Shown here piece by piece: positions 38,954 to 50,654 of a stretch of DNA of 64,000 bases. Below the pieces are notes generated by a model, which was not told the DNA's origin, did not search any database, and saw only the letters and a program-made list of their open reading frames with translations. Each line of letters opens with the position of its first letter. Within the stretch, counting starts at the first letter, position 1. The DNA is from Maniola hyperantus (Eukaryota; Arthropoda; Insecta; Lepidoptera; Nymphalidae). The position numbers and the translations under genes were made by a program. The DNA lies in NCBI RefSeq assembly GCF_902806685.2, contig NC_048553.1, positions 2,108,001 through 2,172,000 on the forward strand, read 5' to 3'.

Positions 38954-39516
38954 ATATTGGACTATTATGTATGATATAAGTAGGTATTGATGTTTTAAAC
39001 CACTCGTGTATTTAGCATATTACTTACTTAGACCAATTTACTTTTCGCGTACAAATATACGACGCAAATAAATAATAATTATTAAGAACTGGCATTTTGG
39101 ATGTCTAATTTAATATTGAGTTAAAATATTTGCTTAATTTATTTGACAGAGCTAATAGAGAAAAAACAACAAAAGTGCAGTCTTTAATTTAAAAGGTTTT
39201 TAAATGTCAAAGTATTAATAAAAATATTAATAACTTGTATCAAATTAATTTTCCGCCAATAAAATAATGATTAAAAAGAAATACTTACATATTTCATAAT
39301 AATTTTGTGGCGATGCAGTCTAATGCATTATACGTTTACCGAATACTTAGATTTAAGATTACCTATTATCTTTGATGGCATAAGTAATTAATTTTGACTG
39401 CATTTTCAGTAGGTAGGTATCTAATAAAAGATGCATGAGTGTGGGAATTCTCGCGGAGCGGTTTGCACCCGTGCCCGCTGCGGTTGCGGTCTAAAACATC
39501 TCGTTTTATTTCTATA
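38954..39516. other. AT-rich intron sequence, nothing seen
   Basis: No repeat family or coding signal recognised. Confidence 0.4.
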
Positions 39517-39740
39517 CTAGCTTATGCTCGCGACTTTGTTCGCGTGGACTACACAAATTTCAAACCCCTATTTCACCCCCTTAGGGGTTGAATTTTCAAA
39601 AATCCTTTCTTAGCGGATGCCTACGTCATAATAGCTATCTGCATGCCAAATTTCAGCCCGATCCGTCCAGTAGTTTGCGCTGTGCGTTGATAGATCAGTC
39701 AGTCAGTCAGTCAGTCACCTTTTCCTTTTATATATTTAGA
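39517..39740 (-). mobile_element. short Helitron HelA
   Basis: CTAG at 39517, complete reverse copy ending tatatttag-A. It is followed by a GC-rich unassigned stretch to 40020. Confidence 0.75.
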
Positions 39741-40037
39741 AGACTAACGACCGCTTCTTTTTTCGGTAACCGCAGCCGCCGCGGTAGCAACTATCGCCCA
39801 TAAAATTGGCGGGCGATGATCGCAGGACCGGCGGCTGCAAAGAATTACACTTCGCCCACCAACCTATTGCAGACATTGCGGACGGACCCCAAAGCACGAT
39901 TCTATAACTTGCCCGCCGCAGTGCAGTGGGACCCGCAAACAACCACGCACTCCACGGGAATAAATCGCGTCGTGAAAATTGCTATCTACATTTCCATTAT
40001 TTCGTGTTCGTACGAGTAATTGCGGTCCCGCAAGCTG

Positions 40038-40358
40038 TGATAGCCTAGTGGTTAGGACGTCCGCCTTCTAATCGAAGGTCGGGGGTTCGATCCCGGGCAC
40101 GCAACTCTAACTTTTCGGAGTTATGTGCGTTTTAATTAATTAAATATCATTTGCTTTAACGGTGAAGGAAAACATCGTGAGGAAACCTGCATGCCTGAGA
40201 GTTCTCCATGATGTTCTCAAAGGTGTGTGAAGTCTACCAATCCGCACATGGCCAGCGTGGTAGACTATGGCCAAAAACCCTTCTCACTCTGAGAGGAGAC
40301 CCGCGCTCTGTAGTGAGCCGGTGATGGGTTGATCATGATGATGATTATGATGAACCGC
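40038..40358 (+). mobile_element. tRNA-derived SINE-E, full length
   Basis: Best copy in the window. Head tgatagcctagtggttagga (A box), ggggttcgatcccgggcacg (B box), body gaaaacatcgtgaggaaacc and gttctcaaaggtgtgtgaag, and a tgatgatgat tail. Confidence 0.8.
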
Positions 40359-40747
40359 GGCGGGCGCGAATGAAAAGCGGATTAGATTTGTAACTGCCGA
40401 GTTCCTATCATCTGTACCAGATAAACTAAACACCCTGTACTTACCACTTGCGTATGACAAATTCCAAGGTTGAACCAATATTTTTAATGTCAATTCACCA
40501 GTCCGCGGAATACTAATCACTCAGGTATTTATCGTTATTTGTGTTGCCTGCGACTTTTCCCGCATGGAATTCATGCTTTTCTTTCTATGGTTCCGTACTC
40601 GACGGTTGCCAGTGGGACCCTATTACTAAGCCTCCGCTGTCCGTCGACGTCCGTCAGTATGAGGGCTTAGTTACCCTAAGTTAAAAGAGGCAGCTTTAGA
40701 TGAAGAAGCTTTTCGTATCATGACCGCCAAAATCCGTTTCGAGTTTT

Positions 40748-41058
40748 TTTTTTAAATTCAGATACAAGTCAGCCTTTGACTGCAATCTCACCTGGTGGTA
40801 AGTGACGATGCAGTCTAAGATGGAAGCGAGCTAACCTGGAAGGGGTTTGGCAGTTTTACAAACCCACGCCCTTATGGTTTCTACACGGCATCGTATCGGA
40901 ACGCTAAATCGCTTGGCGGCAGGGACGTTACTCTAGCCTTAGCCGAAGCCTACCACCAGCCCAGAAATTTAGAAATTAAAAAATTCCAAAACCCTGCCAG
41001 GAATCGATCCCGGGACCTCCCACTTATAAGAAACGCTTACCACTGAGCCAGCGAGGTC
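40748..41058 (-). mobile_element. tRNA-derived SINE-D
   Basis: T-run, ttcagatacaagtcagcctt, gtttctacacggcatcgtat, then aggaatcgatcccgggacct and gagccagcgaggtc at the tRNA-like end. Confidence 0.7.
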
Positions 41059-41329
41059 ACGCGATAAATGATGTTTTCTGAATACAAGTTATCTAGAGGC
41101 TTATCAAGATTGGCTCAGTGATTCGGTGCTAATAGATATATCAATCTAACAGACGCTTTCGAATTTACGCCAGGGTAAATATGTATAAAGAAAAGGTCAA
41201 GTGTGAGTTGGAATCAGGGTTTCGTACCATCGTATAGGTACAAGAAATAACAGTATATAGTTTTTTTTTTATTTTCATGGTGGTCATTTTGAACTTTTTA
41301 TTAGGTAGGTATTAGCGACTTGCCCCGGC

Positions 41330-41520
41330 TTCGCACGGGTAGCTTATTACAATTTACGTAGGGATCTCTAATTTTTTTGAAGATAAAATGTTATCTTATG
41401 TTACTCAGGAATAATGTAGCTTTCTACTGGTGAAAGAATTTTCAAAATCAGTTCAGTAGTTCCAGAGATTACTTCCTAGTTCCTACAAACAAACTTACAA
41501 ACTTTACCATTTTATAATAT
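41330..41520 (-). mobile_element. HelD Helitron
   Basis: ccccggcttcgcacgggtag, ctcaggaataatgtagcttt, ctactggtgaaagaattttc, ending ccattttataatatta. Confidence 0.55.
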
Positions 41521-41788
41521 TAACATTCTACTAACTCTCTACCTACTACTGTTCACGAGATACAGCCCGCTGACAAACAAACGGACTGACGGACAGCGGA
41601 GTCGTAATAGAGTCGTAAAAATAATATTATGTACTTTAGTCGGCTGTTTATGGTTTGTGAACAAGGGGTTTGCCAACCGCTGTGCCAACACGTGTGACCT
41701 TGGTTGCACGTGGCTGCGCTTGTTGTCGGTCTTTGCACAAAACAAAAATATCTTATCTTTGGAATCTTAATGATGGAAGTATGATTCA

Positions 41789-42105
41789 TCGTCATCACGA
41801 CCCATCGCCGGTCTAATGCCGGTCCACTTCTGAGCACAACTCTCTCAGAATGAGAAGATTTAGGCCACAAGTCGTCACTGGCCATTGCCATTGGCCAAGC
41901 GCGGATTGGCAGACATCACACACCTTTGAGAAAATTATGGAGATTTCTCAGGCATACAGGTTTCTTCATGATCGTAATTAAGCTAGTGATAGGTAGGTAC
42001 TTAATTGTTTAAAACATAACTCCGAAAAGTTATAGGTGCGTGCCTGGGGTTGAACCCCGGACCTTCCGAATAAGAGGCTGGCATCTAAACCACCGGTTAT
42101 TACCG
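41789..42105 (-). mobile_element. SINE-E, diverged
   Basis: catcgccggtctaatgccgg, ttggccaagcgcggattggc, cacacacctttgagaaaatt, gggttgaaccccggaccttc; the tRNA head is decayed. Confidence 0.6.
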
Positions 42106-42344
42106 CTCTTTATTAAGTAGGTACCTTCTCAAAGTCGTCAGGCACAAGACTATCCTGCAATAAATAAAAGTAAATACTATAGTAAGTTGGTATCTACCGT
42201 TTACCGTGTTTGGTACCGTAATAAACCGTTGCACTAGTGATTAGTTGATACAAAAAGTTCGCCCTTGCGTAGATATGCGCTACGTTTGCGCAATACGGCA
42301 TGGTTGCCTTCTATCTAGATAATATGCAATTTACTTATACCATA

Positions 42345-43028
42345 CTAGCTGACGCCCGCGAATTCGTCCGCGTGTATTTAGGTTCTTAACAATCCCGTGG
42401 GAATTCTTTGGTTTTCCGGGATAAAAAGTAGTCTATCTCACTCTACAGGTCTTTGATTATACCCATGCAAAAAATCACGTGGATCCGTTTCTTTCGTTCG
42501 TTCGAAACTAGTCGGGCTAACGTCGACTAAACACGTGAGTACAGCCGGGTGTAAGACATGTATAATAAGTGACTAAGAACATCTAAAAATATGATCAAAA
42601 AAATGCAAAACTGCAAATCGATGTTGCCAGTTACGTCGCATCGCGTGCCTTTAGTCTCTACGAATGTTGATTACTTCTAAAAACTGCCCTGCCATTTGCA
42701 TGTTCGCTTCATTTGTGGAAGAAACAAGCTTATGCTCTTTTACTGACTGGTTTAGATAGCAGGTATTGGCTCACAACCTTACACGGTCAAGGTCTTATAT
42801 TTTAAGAATACCTATGCACGCACATATGCAGTGAAGTAGAAAGTATAGTAATACTAGATGACGCCCGCGACAATTTAGGTTTTTGAAAACCCCGTGGGAA
42901 CTCTTTGATTTTCTGGGATAAGAAATAGCCTTCGTTTTTTCCCCGGGATGTCAGCTAACTCTGTACAAAGTTCCTGCGGGATTTTGAAAAACGTAAATCT
43001 ACGCGGGCGAAGTCTCGGGCATCCGCTA
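42345..43028. mobile_element. HelB-like Helitrons close to kinase exon 3
   Basis: A reverse copy at 42345-42500 (ctagctgacgcccgcgaatt), then a foldback pair at 42855-43028. There a reverse half copy runs into the 3' half of a forward copy (acgcgggcgaagtctcgggc). The pair ends 30 bp before the exon's acceptor. Confidence 0.6.
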
Positions 43029-43057
43029 TTATAAAATAACAGCAATTTCTTCAACAG

Positions 43058-43223
43058 GGTTGCCCAGAACTCCTGTCCAAGCAGATCATCTGGCAAACAC
43101 TCCAAGGAGTCGCGTACTGCCACAGACACAACTGCATCCATCGAGACGTCAAACCTGAGAACATCCTGCTCACCAGCGATGGCGTTGTCAAGCTCTGCGA
43201 CTTCGGCTTCGCAAGGATGATCA
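43058..43223 (+). CDS. CDKL1-like: CDKL-like kinase, exon 3 of core model (residues 97-152)
   Basis: Acceptor ttcttcaacag, donor ATCA|gtgcgt, ends phase 1. It encodes the catalytic loop CIHRDVKPENILL and KLCDFGFARM, with all canonical catalytic residues present. Confidence 0.94.
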
Positions 43224-43531
43224 GTGCGTATGAATTTTAATTTATTTATTTTAAGTTTTTAACTATCTTTTTTATTTATTTATTTATTATTATATATATA
43301 TTTTTTTTATTAGTCCCCAAAACAAGCCCAAAACAGACAAATCTGTAGGGTAGGTACAACATGCAGTATGTCATATGACATACATATATATTACCAGCCA
43401 CCTTCTTGCTACTTACTAAACATGCAGGAAAAGCAAGCTATCAAGCAAGCAAGCTGTCCTCCTCGGGATGGTTTCAAGTTGAAAGAAAGAAAAACATTTA
43501 CTTTATAATTTTTGTTTTTAATAAAAAATAT

Positions 43532-44056
43532 TAGACATGTTAAATGACTAATATTCCCCTTTCCTCTCCAATTAAGCTTCAAGCTTGTGCTAGGAGTAGG
43601 TACGACAATAGTGCAACGGGCGTGGTTGCACTATTACACATCGCGTCATGTTATTCCTAAAAGGTGGTTATCCCGGCACTTCCTCCACTTGAGCTTTGAA
43701 GCCAAAATGTCTCAAGTTGAAAAAGCACCGGAATAAACTGGGTCATACTTGGCAGAACCCGAAAAGGTTCCAGCTCAGCATTATGCTGTATGCCTTGATA
43801 GGTAGTGAATAGTGATACACAAGAGCGTGATTTTCTGATATCGTGACAGCACTGATTTTCAGCTGGAACTCTGAACCGGCCTACCTTTTTTTTTTTTTAA
43901 AGAATATTAGCCATGTTAAATGACTAATATTCCCCTTTCCTCTCCAAGCGTCAGGCTTGTGCTAGGAGTAGGTACGACAATAGTGCAATGGGCGGGGTTT
44001 GAACCGTCAACCTTTCGGTTTTCAGTCCACTCCTATACCGGTTGAGCTATTGAGGC
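43532..44056 (-). mobile_element. tRNA-derived SINE-P, one partial and one good copy
   Basis: 43900-44056 in reverse reads agagcctcaatagctcaacc (A box) and gacggttcaaaccccgccca (B box), then gtcgtacctactcctagcac and an A-run. A partial copy is at 43532-43630 and another at 52425-52503. Confidence 0.6.
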
Positions 44057-45220
44057 TCTAAACCTGACGGTGAGTTGACTGAACAGTTCAAATGCTTTTT
44101 AGGGATTCTGCTAACTTCCCCTCCTTTGCAATGGATGGTATTATTACTGTTCCAACGACTCTTACCTTGTCGCCATTCCAGCACTTTGGAAGCGGGAACC
44201 TTAACGTCTATCGTACTTTCGGACTTGAGAGCTTACTTCATCCTTATTCTATTCCTTACTCCTTCTTCCTCTCACCAGGTGGTAGCTGTTCCTCCGAGTA
44301 CTCCGTACATACAATGATCCCCTTCGGAATAGACGTGCGAAGGAGAGCTAGTAACTATTAAATCCGGTTTACCTATTAATAGACCATTGACATTTGCTAA
44401 CAATTTAGTTTGCTTATGTAGGTAAGTAATTATCATAAATCCAATTAAATTAATAGTTATCTACGAGTACTTATAAACTTACCAGTCGTATATTTTTAGA
44501 GTAGATTCTTACATATAGGTATCATATTATTTACTTCAACCTTAGTAGATGTAATGCCAATCAATTCAATTTGGATCATCTAGGTACCTATATCATATTG
44601 AATCATTAAATTTATAATAATGAAACGCTTATAATCAAATGCCATACGATTAAATAAATATAAATCATATAAATAATCTGAAAGTAGATATGTATTCCTA
44701 CCTAATATAAGTGACCATAGAAGTTATTATAATGATGGCAGGTGGCATAGATGGCTGAAATATCAAATAATAGATCAAAATTCTTAATACATTTTTCGGT
44801 GGCAAGTATTTTGATGAACGTTGCTTAAAAAATCATCTTAAAAATCTTTTCTTCATCAAAATTCAGATAATTTTATTTCGTTTTTCAATTGAATTGACTT
44901 TTATAACATTAGCTAGGTATGATTAAGCATTATTGTAAAGAAAGGCCTAGCGTGCCAAATCATAATGTTATGGACCTATACCTAGTGCCCGATCATGTAA
45001 TATTTCAGACTCGTAGTTAATTCGACCAAACCAACTAAACTCAAATCGAGATTGTAGATTATAGTTCAGTGAACGTAGGTAATAAAGGTAGTTAGGTCAC
45101 TTAGGTACACGCGTTAGTACGTATTGAACATACTACCTACAATACCAAAATCGGGTCACCACTTCCACGACCACGGGTCGGGGAAACACCTACACATTAA
45201 GCTCTCTATCTATTACGGTT
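44057..45220. other. no gene seen
   Basis: 44100-44350 has pieces resembling reverse RTE-type LINE sequence (ccagcactttgg, aacgtctatcgt). The rest is AT-rich intron sequence with no recognised family. Confidence 0.35.
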
Positions 45221-45274
45221 CACGAGATACAGCCCGCAGATAGACAGACGGACGGACAGCGACAGCGGACATTT

Positions 45275-45600
45275 GACGCCGGCCAGTGACGTCGAAGCCT
45301 CGACGTTTTGTTAGAAGTTCCTTACTGCCATGAACTGTAATATGGCCGATATGGGTGACGTGAAAGCAAAGATACCTAGTAGTTCCATAGCCTACCTAGC
45401 GTCAAATGTAGGTAACATTTGACGCCTGCCTGTAGGTGAGGCCTCGACGTTTTGTTAGAAGTTCCTTACTGTCGTGAACTGTGATATGGGTGACGTGAAA
45501 TCAAACAAACCTAGTAGTTCCATAGTCTACCTAGCGTCAAATGTAGGTAACATTTGACGCCTGCCTGTAGGTGAGGCCTCGACGTTAGAAGTTCCCCATC
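45275..45600. repeat. tandem repeat, about 2.4 units of 135-146 bp, with palindromic junctions
   Basis: Units share cctcgacgttttgttagaag, tagttccatag and cctacctagc. Each junction carries GCGTCAAATGT-aggta-ACATTTGACGC, a perfect 11-bp inverted repeat (45399-45425 and 45534-45560). Confidence 0.8.
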
Positions 45601-46009
45601 AGTCGTGAACTATGCCTGGAGATTCTTTTTTCAAAAACACATTTGGTTCCATACTTAGTAGTGGACACGTACAAATGTTGTTTATAATGATGAGTACAAT
45701 GACCTTTTCGGTTATGACGGCCATTTCAACTGACCTTGTATATTTTTTAAGTGTTTTGGGTCTAGGTAGATCTAAATCAAATCGAAACCTGTTGACATTC
45801 TAAACTGCATGTGCAAGATTTGTAGCATAAACAAAACTTGTCAAACCGGCCTGGATTTTGAAACCGTCCGTCGCGTGGGTATGTATTTAAATTAGTATTA
45901 GAAATGGGTATTATTGCTACTTTTAAAGACAAGCACTTGTTGAAATTATTCTTCCTTCACAGTGATTTCACAGGTGATTTTTCACGGAAAGTGATTTTTT
46001 AAATTTTCG

Positions 46010-46086
46010 CACTTACAAGTTACAATTATCACTTACACGTTACAATTATCACTTACAAGTTACAATTATCACTTACAAGTTGCAAC
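46010..46086. repeat. 20-bp tandem repeat, 3.8 units
   Basis: cacttacaagttacaattat repeats at 46010, 46030, 46050 and 46070 with single changes. It is flanked on both sides by copies of tttttcacggaaagtga (45979 and 46149). Confidence 0.85.
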
Positions 46087-46582
46087 AATAATAAATTTAA
46101 CTAAGTAGGAATTATGATCAACATCAATAGCGTTGATATTTCACAGGTAGTTTTTCACGGAAAGTGAGTTATCGCAGTTACCTACCTACAATCATTCGTC
46201 ACATTAATTTATCCAGAAGTTTTTCTTTTTTTAAACCGCAGCGATGCGAGTGTTCTAGCTCGCACACTCTATAGCGTCTTAGCTCAGTTTGCTATGCGAG
46301 CGCGAAATTAAAACAAAGTGCGATTAATTAATGTGATAATTTTCAAATTGATAAATTTCAAGTTAGGTACCTAGCAAGTGTTGCATATGAAGAGGCTTTT
46401 CACATGCTACCTACCTGTGAAATGGTCCAGCTCTAGTAAATATTGATCAATTTCAGTCCACTTAGATTGCGGTTGCAACAGCTGACATTTGAGAAGACTC
46501 TAGGTTCGAACACGAGCAAGCATGTCACGGTTACTCGTGTTTGGTCCCAAACTCAAATTATTATTATCTTAGATAATGAGGA

Positions 46583-46939
46583 GGTTTCCAGGCAACGTTC
46601 GAGAAAATTTTCATAGATGGCGCTGAATACTACCACCACTAAAGATGAAAAATAATACCCATTAACCCATTGCATGATCTATGCTTTAAATTTTTAAACT
46701 TAAATCGGATGCGAAATTAATTAATTAATTACTTCTATTATAGTTCACAGATTTAGTGGGAAAGAAACGTAAGGAAAATTGCAGTGTACGCTAGCTCTTA
46801 CTCTTCATCTATGTCATTGATTGACACGACCTACATATTAAAGCATAGATCATATATATATAGGTATTATTTTTCATCTTTAGTGGTGGTAGTATTTAGC
46901 GCCATCTATGAAAATTTTCTCGAACGCTGTCTGGAAACC
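46583..46939. repeat. long-TIR foldback element, copy 1
   Basis: A 77-bp arm from ggtttccaggcaacgttcga through catagatggcgctgaatact to aataatacc returns in reverse at 46863-46939. Inner arms (atgatctatgcttta) extend the match. Confidence 0.75.
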
Positions 46940-47556
46940 ATTATTATAATAAGGCGTTGGACAAATACAACGCGCCATTGCACAGCACAGGTAGGAGTGT
47001 CATATCCCCAGATTCGGTATAGGAACTCTTTGATTATCAAAAATTAACCAATGTCCGTCCTAGTCCAGGCATATCATATTTTAGTACAATGGGGCCACTA
47101 AAAGTTGTGAAATAAAAACATTTCAAAAAAATAAAAACCAATTTCAATAACCACAAACACTAAAAAGTAATAAATAATTAAATTTATTACCGAATATATT
47201 ATTATGAACACAAGAGTTATTGTAGTTCTATAATAATATTTTTTGGAGTCGGTGCAAATTAGCCGCAATGGACCGCAAAATAACGCCTGCTTCTATAGGA
47301 CCTATAGGTACCTACTTAAGTATTGGTAAGCAATAAGTTAAGTGTAACAATGAAGTAGGTAGATCGTATAGTACCTAGAAATGAAGTTGTATAGAACTAC
47401 TTTAGTAGAAAAGTAGGGCGATCGCGGATAAGGCAGCCTGGATCGCTCGTAATCGCTCATCTAGCATCAGATATTACCAACGACGGCCAAGGAAATACAA
47501 CGCTATGTAAAAGCTATGGATAATAATATTGAAGACTAGCTGACCCCGGCATTTTT
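46940..47556. other. no gene seen
   Basis: AT-rich intron sequence without recognised families. Confidence 0.35.
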
Positions 47557-47965
47557 TTAGGGTTCCGTACCTCACAAAGAAAAACGGAACCCTTATAGGA
47601 TCACTTTGTTGTCTGTCTGTCTGTCAAGAAACCTACAGGGTACTTCCCATTGACCTAGAATCATGAAATTTGGCAAGTAGGCAGGTCTTATAGCAGACAT
47701 TATGGGAAAAATCTGAAAATCGTGGTCACATCACATAAAAAAAATTTTGGTCATGAACTAAAAATTAGTATTTTCAATTTTTGAAGTAAGATAACTATAT
47801 CAAGTGGGGTATCATACGAAAGGGCTTCACCTGTGCATTCTAAAACAACTTTTTATTTATTTTTATGCATCATAGTTTTTGAATTATAGTGCAAAATGTC
47901 GAAAAAATACGACGATTGTACGGGACCCTCGTTGCTCGAGCCTGACTCGCACTTGGCCGGTTTTT
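47557..47965 (-). repeat. interspersed repeat C, complete reverse copy
   Basis: From gggttccgtacctcacaaag to cctgactcgcacttggccgg. Confidence 0.7.
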
Positions 47966-48336
47966 AAATTTATAGTCTTGCGCTTGTCCGCAATCAGGCC
48001 TGCTGGAAAGTGACGATGTAGGTAACCTAAAATGAAGTTCCTTCTGAGGTTTAAATATTATAGCAGTTCCAAAAAGTTTTTTTACGCACTTATAAGGAGC
48101 TTATACGTACTTACCTTTTTTTTTTCGTTCGGGGAGGAGGAATTTCCTCATGGATGCCTCCGGCATGCCCGACTCCACAATGGCCTACGGACTAAAAACC
48201 TCCTCCCCCCTCCGCTCTATCTTTCAGGTAAAACTTTTGCATTGCATCTGAAAGATGGCTGTCTTTAGAGTTTAGGCGCTATCTTTTCTCTGCCTATCCC
48301 ATTCATCCTTGATCCATCCATACCTACCTGTAGTAC

Positions 48337-48507
48337 GCGACAGGTCGAGATGATAATCGGGGAGGTAACGCCCCGCACGTCCGCAGTCGCACAGCCCCCG
48401 TCTGTTATCTATGGCCCCCGCGCTAGCCAAGTGCGGGCGAGGGCGGGTGTGCGGGCGTCCCCCCGCCTCATACTCCGATTGGCACCTCAACCTGTCGCGT
48501 CTCTACA
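48337..48507. repeat. GC-rich TIR element
   Basis: Inverted ends gcgacaggtcgagatgataa and cacctcaacctgtcgc (about 25 bp, few mismatches), with a core rich in gcgggcgagggcgg. Related to 31676. Confidence 0.7.
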
Positions 48508-48509
48508 TA

Positions 48510-48803
48510 GTATAAAATAAAGTCGCTTCACGCGTCTGTATGTATGTATGAACGCGTAGATCTTTTAAACTGCGCAACGGATTTTAATGCGGTTTTCACC
48601 AATAGATAGAGTGATTCAAGAGGAAGATTTATAGCTATAGTTTAATTCTCAAAAAATTAGAGATCCCTAGAGAAATTGAAGTACTAATGTGAATTAGGTC
48701 AGAAAAAAATCCTCTCATTTGAGAGTTTCCGAGGCAAAGACACCTCAATGACACCACATTAGTATCTACGTTGCACCCATGCGTAGCCGGGGCGGGTCGC
48801 TAG
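48510..48803 (+). mobile_element. Helitron-like element, further family
   Basis: Starts near tagtataaaataaagtcgct, carries actgcgcaacggattttaat and ends gccggggcgggtcg-CTAG|T. Confidence 0.5.
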
Positions 48804-48824
48804 TACTATATCTTCTTCTTCAAG

Positions 48825-49000
48825 TGCCATCTCCTACCGAAGGTTGGCAATCATTAAGGCTAACTGGATCTTGTTTACTGCTGCCCTAAACAGTGATCTT
48901 GTACTCATGTTAAACCACTGGCGAAGGTTCTTGAGCCAGGATATTCGTCTACGGCCAGGTCTACGTCTGCCTTTTATCTTGCCCTGTATTATAGTACTAT
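48825..49000 (-). mobile_element. LINE reverse-transcriptase C-terminal remnant
   Basis: In reverse it reads KGRRRPGRRRISWLKNLRQW then FRAAVNKIQLALMIANLR, a C-terminus common to one insect LINE family. Confidence 0.6.
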
Positions 49001-49339
49001 ATATACCTCTTAAATGAAAGAAAGTTCCCAATAAGATCGGCACGGTAAAGGTATTCATGCAGTAGGCAAAACCGAAACGAATTGATTAACAGAACCAAAA
49101 CAAGTTAAAGTAGGTACTTAAGTTATTTGTTTGATCGCACGTGATTAGAACTGAAACTTAGCCGTCCTTGGAAAAATTGCTAAATATAGAATCGCTTGAG
49201 GCTTTCGCGGTTTAGGGTGATCTATTCTAAGCCGCGATGTGCGTATACGGTGATAGGTAGGTACCATGGAGTCGTATTAATTTTCTTTGAATAAGCTTCT
49301 CAAAGGTGTAACTAGGTCAACAATCAATAATACAGTACC

Positions 49340-49510
49340 TACGCTACAGAAAATAATGTACATCGGACTTTAGAATATCGGCATTGTAGAGCGTTGTCTC
49401 TGTCATTCATAACTATATGACGTTTTGTCGGTCTCAACGACACAGAGACAATGCTCTACAAGTCCGCGTTCTCCTTCTAAAGGTCGATGTACATTATTTT
49501 CTGCCTGTAC
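49340..49510. repeat. TIR element L, complete copy
   Basis: cagaaaataatgtacatcgg and its complement ccgatgtacatt-like end at 49484-49505 are inverted. A complete relative is at 53797 and a half copy at 38415. Confidence 0.65.
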
Positions 49511-49560
49511 TGTACCTAGTCTAAGGGCTCTCGTCTGCTAGGGACTGCCAGCAATAAAAA

Positions 49561-49978
49561 CAATGAGGAAGTTTCAGGGCGAACGTTCCATAAAATTTTC
49601 ATAGATGGCGCTGTGTACTGCACCCACTAAAAACGAAAAATAATACCTATATCTATATGATTTAGCCAGAATGTCTGCATTCTCGTTGCCAACTATTCCA
49701 GCATGCTCTGGTACCTAGCGTAGAACCACCCGGTAATGGACCAGGGTGTCTCTGCAGTTTTCAACCAGTCTTTAGTTAACAACCTCAGAGGACAGAGCTG
49801 AAAGAGCTGCCTGGCTGTCCGTATGTTTTATTGGCGTTGTTGTTTTGCAGGATGTTTTACGTAAAAATTATTATAGCGTATACCTTCGCTCGGAAATTAA
49901 TTTCGTTTTTAGTGGGTGCAGTAAACAGCGCCATCCATGAAAATTTTACGGAACGTTCGCCCTGAAACTTCCTCATTG
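49561..49978. repeat. long-TIR element, copy 2, carrying foreign sequence
   Basis: Arms of about 88 bp start caatgaggaagtttcagggc at both ends (the right one in reverse, ending 49978). They share atggcgctg and cccactaaaaacga with few mismatches. They are homologous to copy 1 at 46583, but the interiors differ. Confidence 0.8.
49676..49825 (-). pseudogene. LINE RNase H fragment inside the long-TIR element
   Basis: In reverse it reads TDSQAALSALSSE and, after stops, VPEHAGIVGNENADIL. These are the two conserved blocks of LINE RNase H (compare NSDSQAALKAL in the LINE at 10.9 kb). Two stops show it is dead. Confidence 0.7.
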
Positions 49979-50368
49979 CGGCTCTAGGATTTATCTATTG
50001 ACAGACATTATGATTACGTATGCCTCAATCAATCAGTCTGTTCGCGTCATATAGGCATATGCCTTCCCAAGAGCGCGCCACCATAGTTTCTTGCCCTCCA
50101 CTTACTTACCTACTTGAATCATTTTCAGAACTCAGGTGTAAGGACTCGACATATTATTATCTAGAACAAATACCTTAAAACTGTAAAGCTGGCCCCTTTT
50201 ACTTATCTAGTAGCACTGAATAGTAAAAATATTTTTCTTATGAATAATCAGATTGGGTGTGTTGGTACGTAATTTAGGGTAGATAAGTATATGGTACGCA
50301 CGAAGCTTTGTATTTTAAAGCTTCGTGAGGGTACGTAACTAACGTGCTGTTTTCCGATACATGTCCAG

Positions 50369-50476
50369 GTCCAGGCGAGAGCTACACAGACTACGTGGCG
50401 ACGCGGTGGTACCGCGCGCCAGAACTGCTGGTCGGTGATACCATGTATAGCACTCCCGTTGACGTTTGGGCTATTG
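50369..50476 (+). CDS. CDKL1-like: CDKL-like kinase, exon 4 of core model (residues 152-188)
   Basis: Acceptor atgtccag, enters in phase 1, donor ATTG|gtaagt, leaves phase 1. It encodes the activation segment with TDY then VATRWYRAPELLVGD, and PVDVWAIG. Confidence 0.94.
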
Positions 50477-50596
50477 GTAAGTCAACATGCCCAATATATT
50501 ATATTCAAGTCAAGGTGAGGATTACGTGGCGACGCAATGGTACGATAGACGTCAACTGTTGGACATAGGTCTAGGATAGACTATGGTCTAGTCATA

Positions 50597-50654
50597 GGAA
50601 GGTGGGATAGGTCTCTTGCAGGGACTTCCCTGCAAGAGACCTATCCCACCTTCC
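50597..50654. repeat. perfect 28-bp palindrome in an intron
   Basis: Arm ggaaggtgggataggtctct plus tgcaggga, a 2-nt centre, then the exact complement. The words gtctcttgcagggacttcc come from the RTE-type tail family, so it is probably an inverted duplication of a LINE scrap (50545-50680). Confidence 0.85.

Noticed and set aside
40038..40110. tRNA gene
   Set aside because: A and B box words are present, but no cloverleaf with proper anticodon and acceptor stems can be drawn, and the same head recurs with a SINE body at six or more places.
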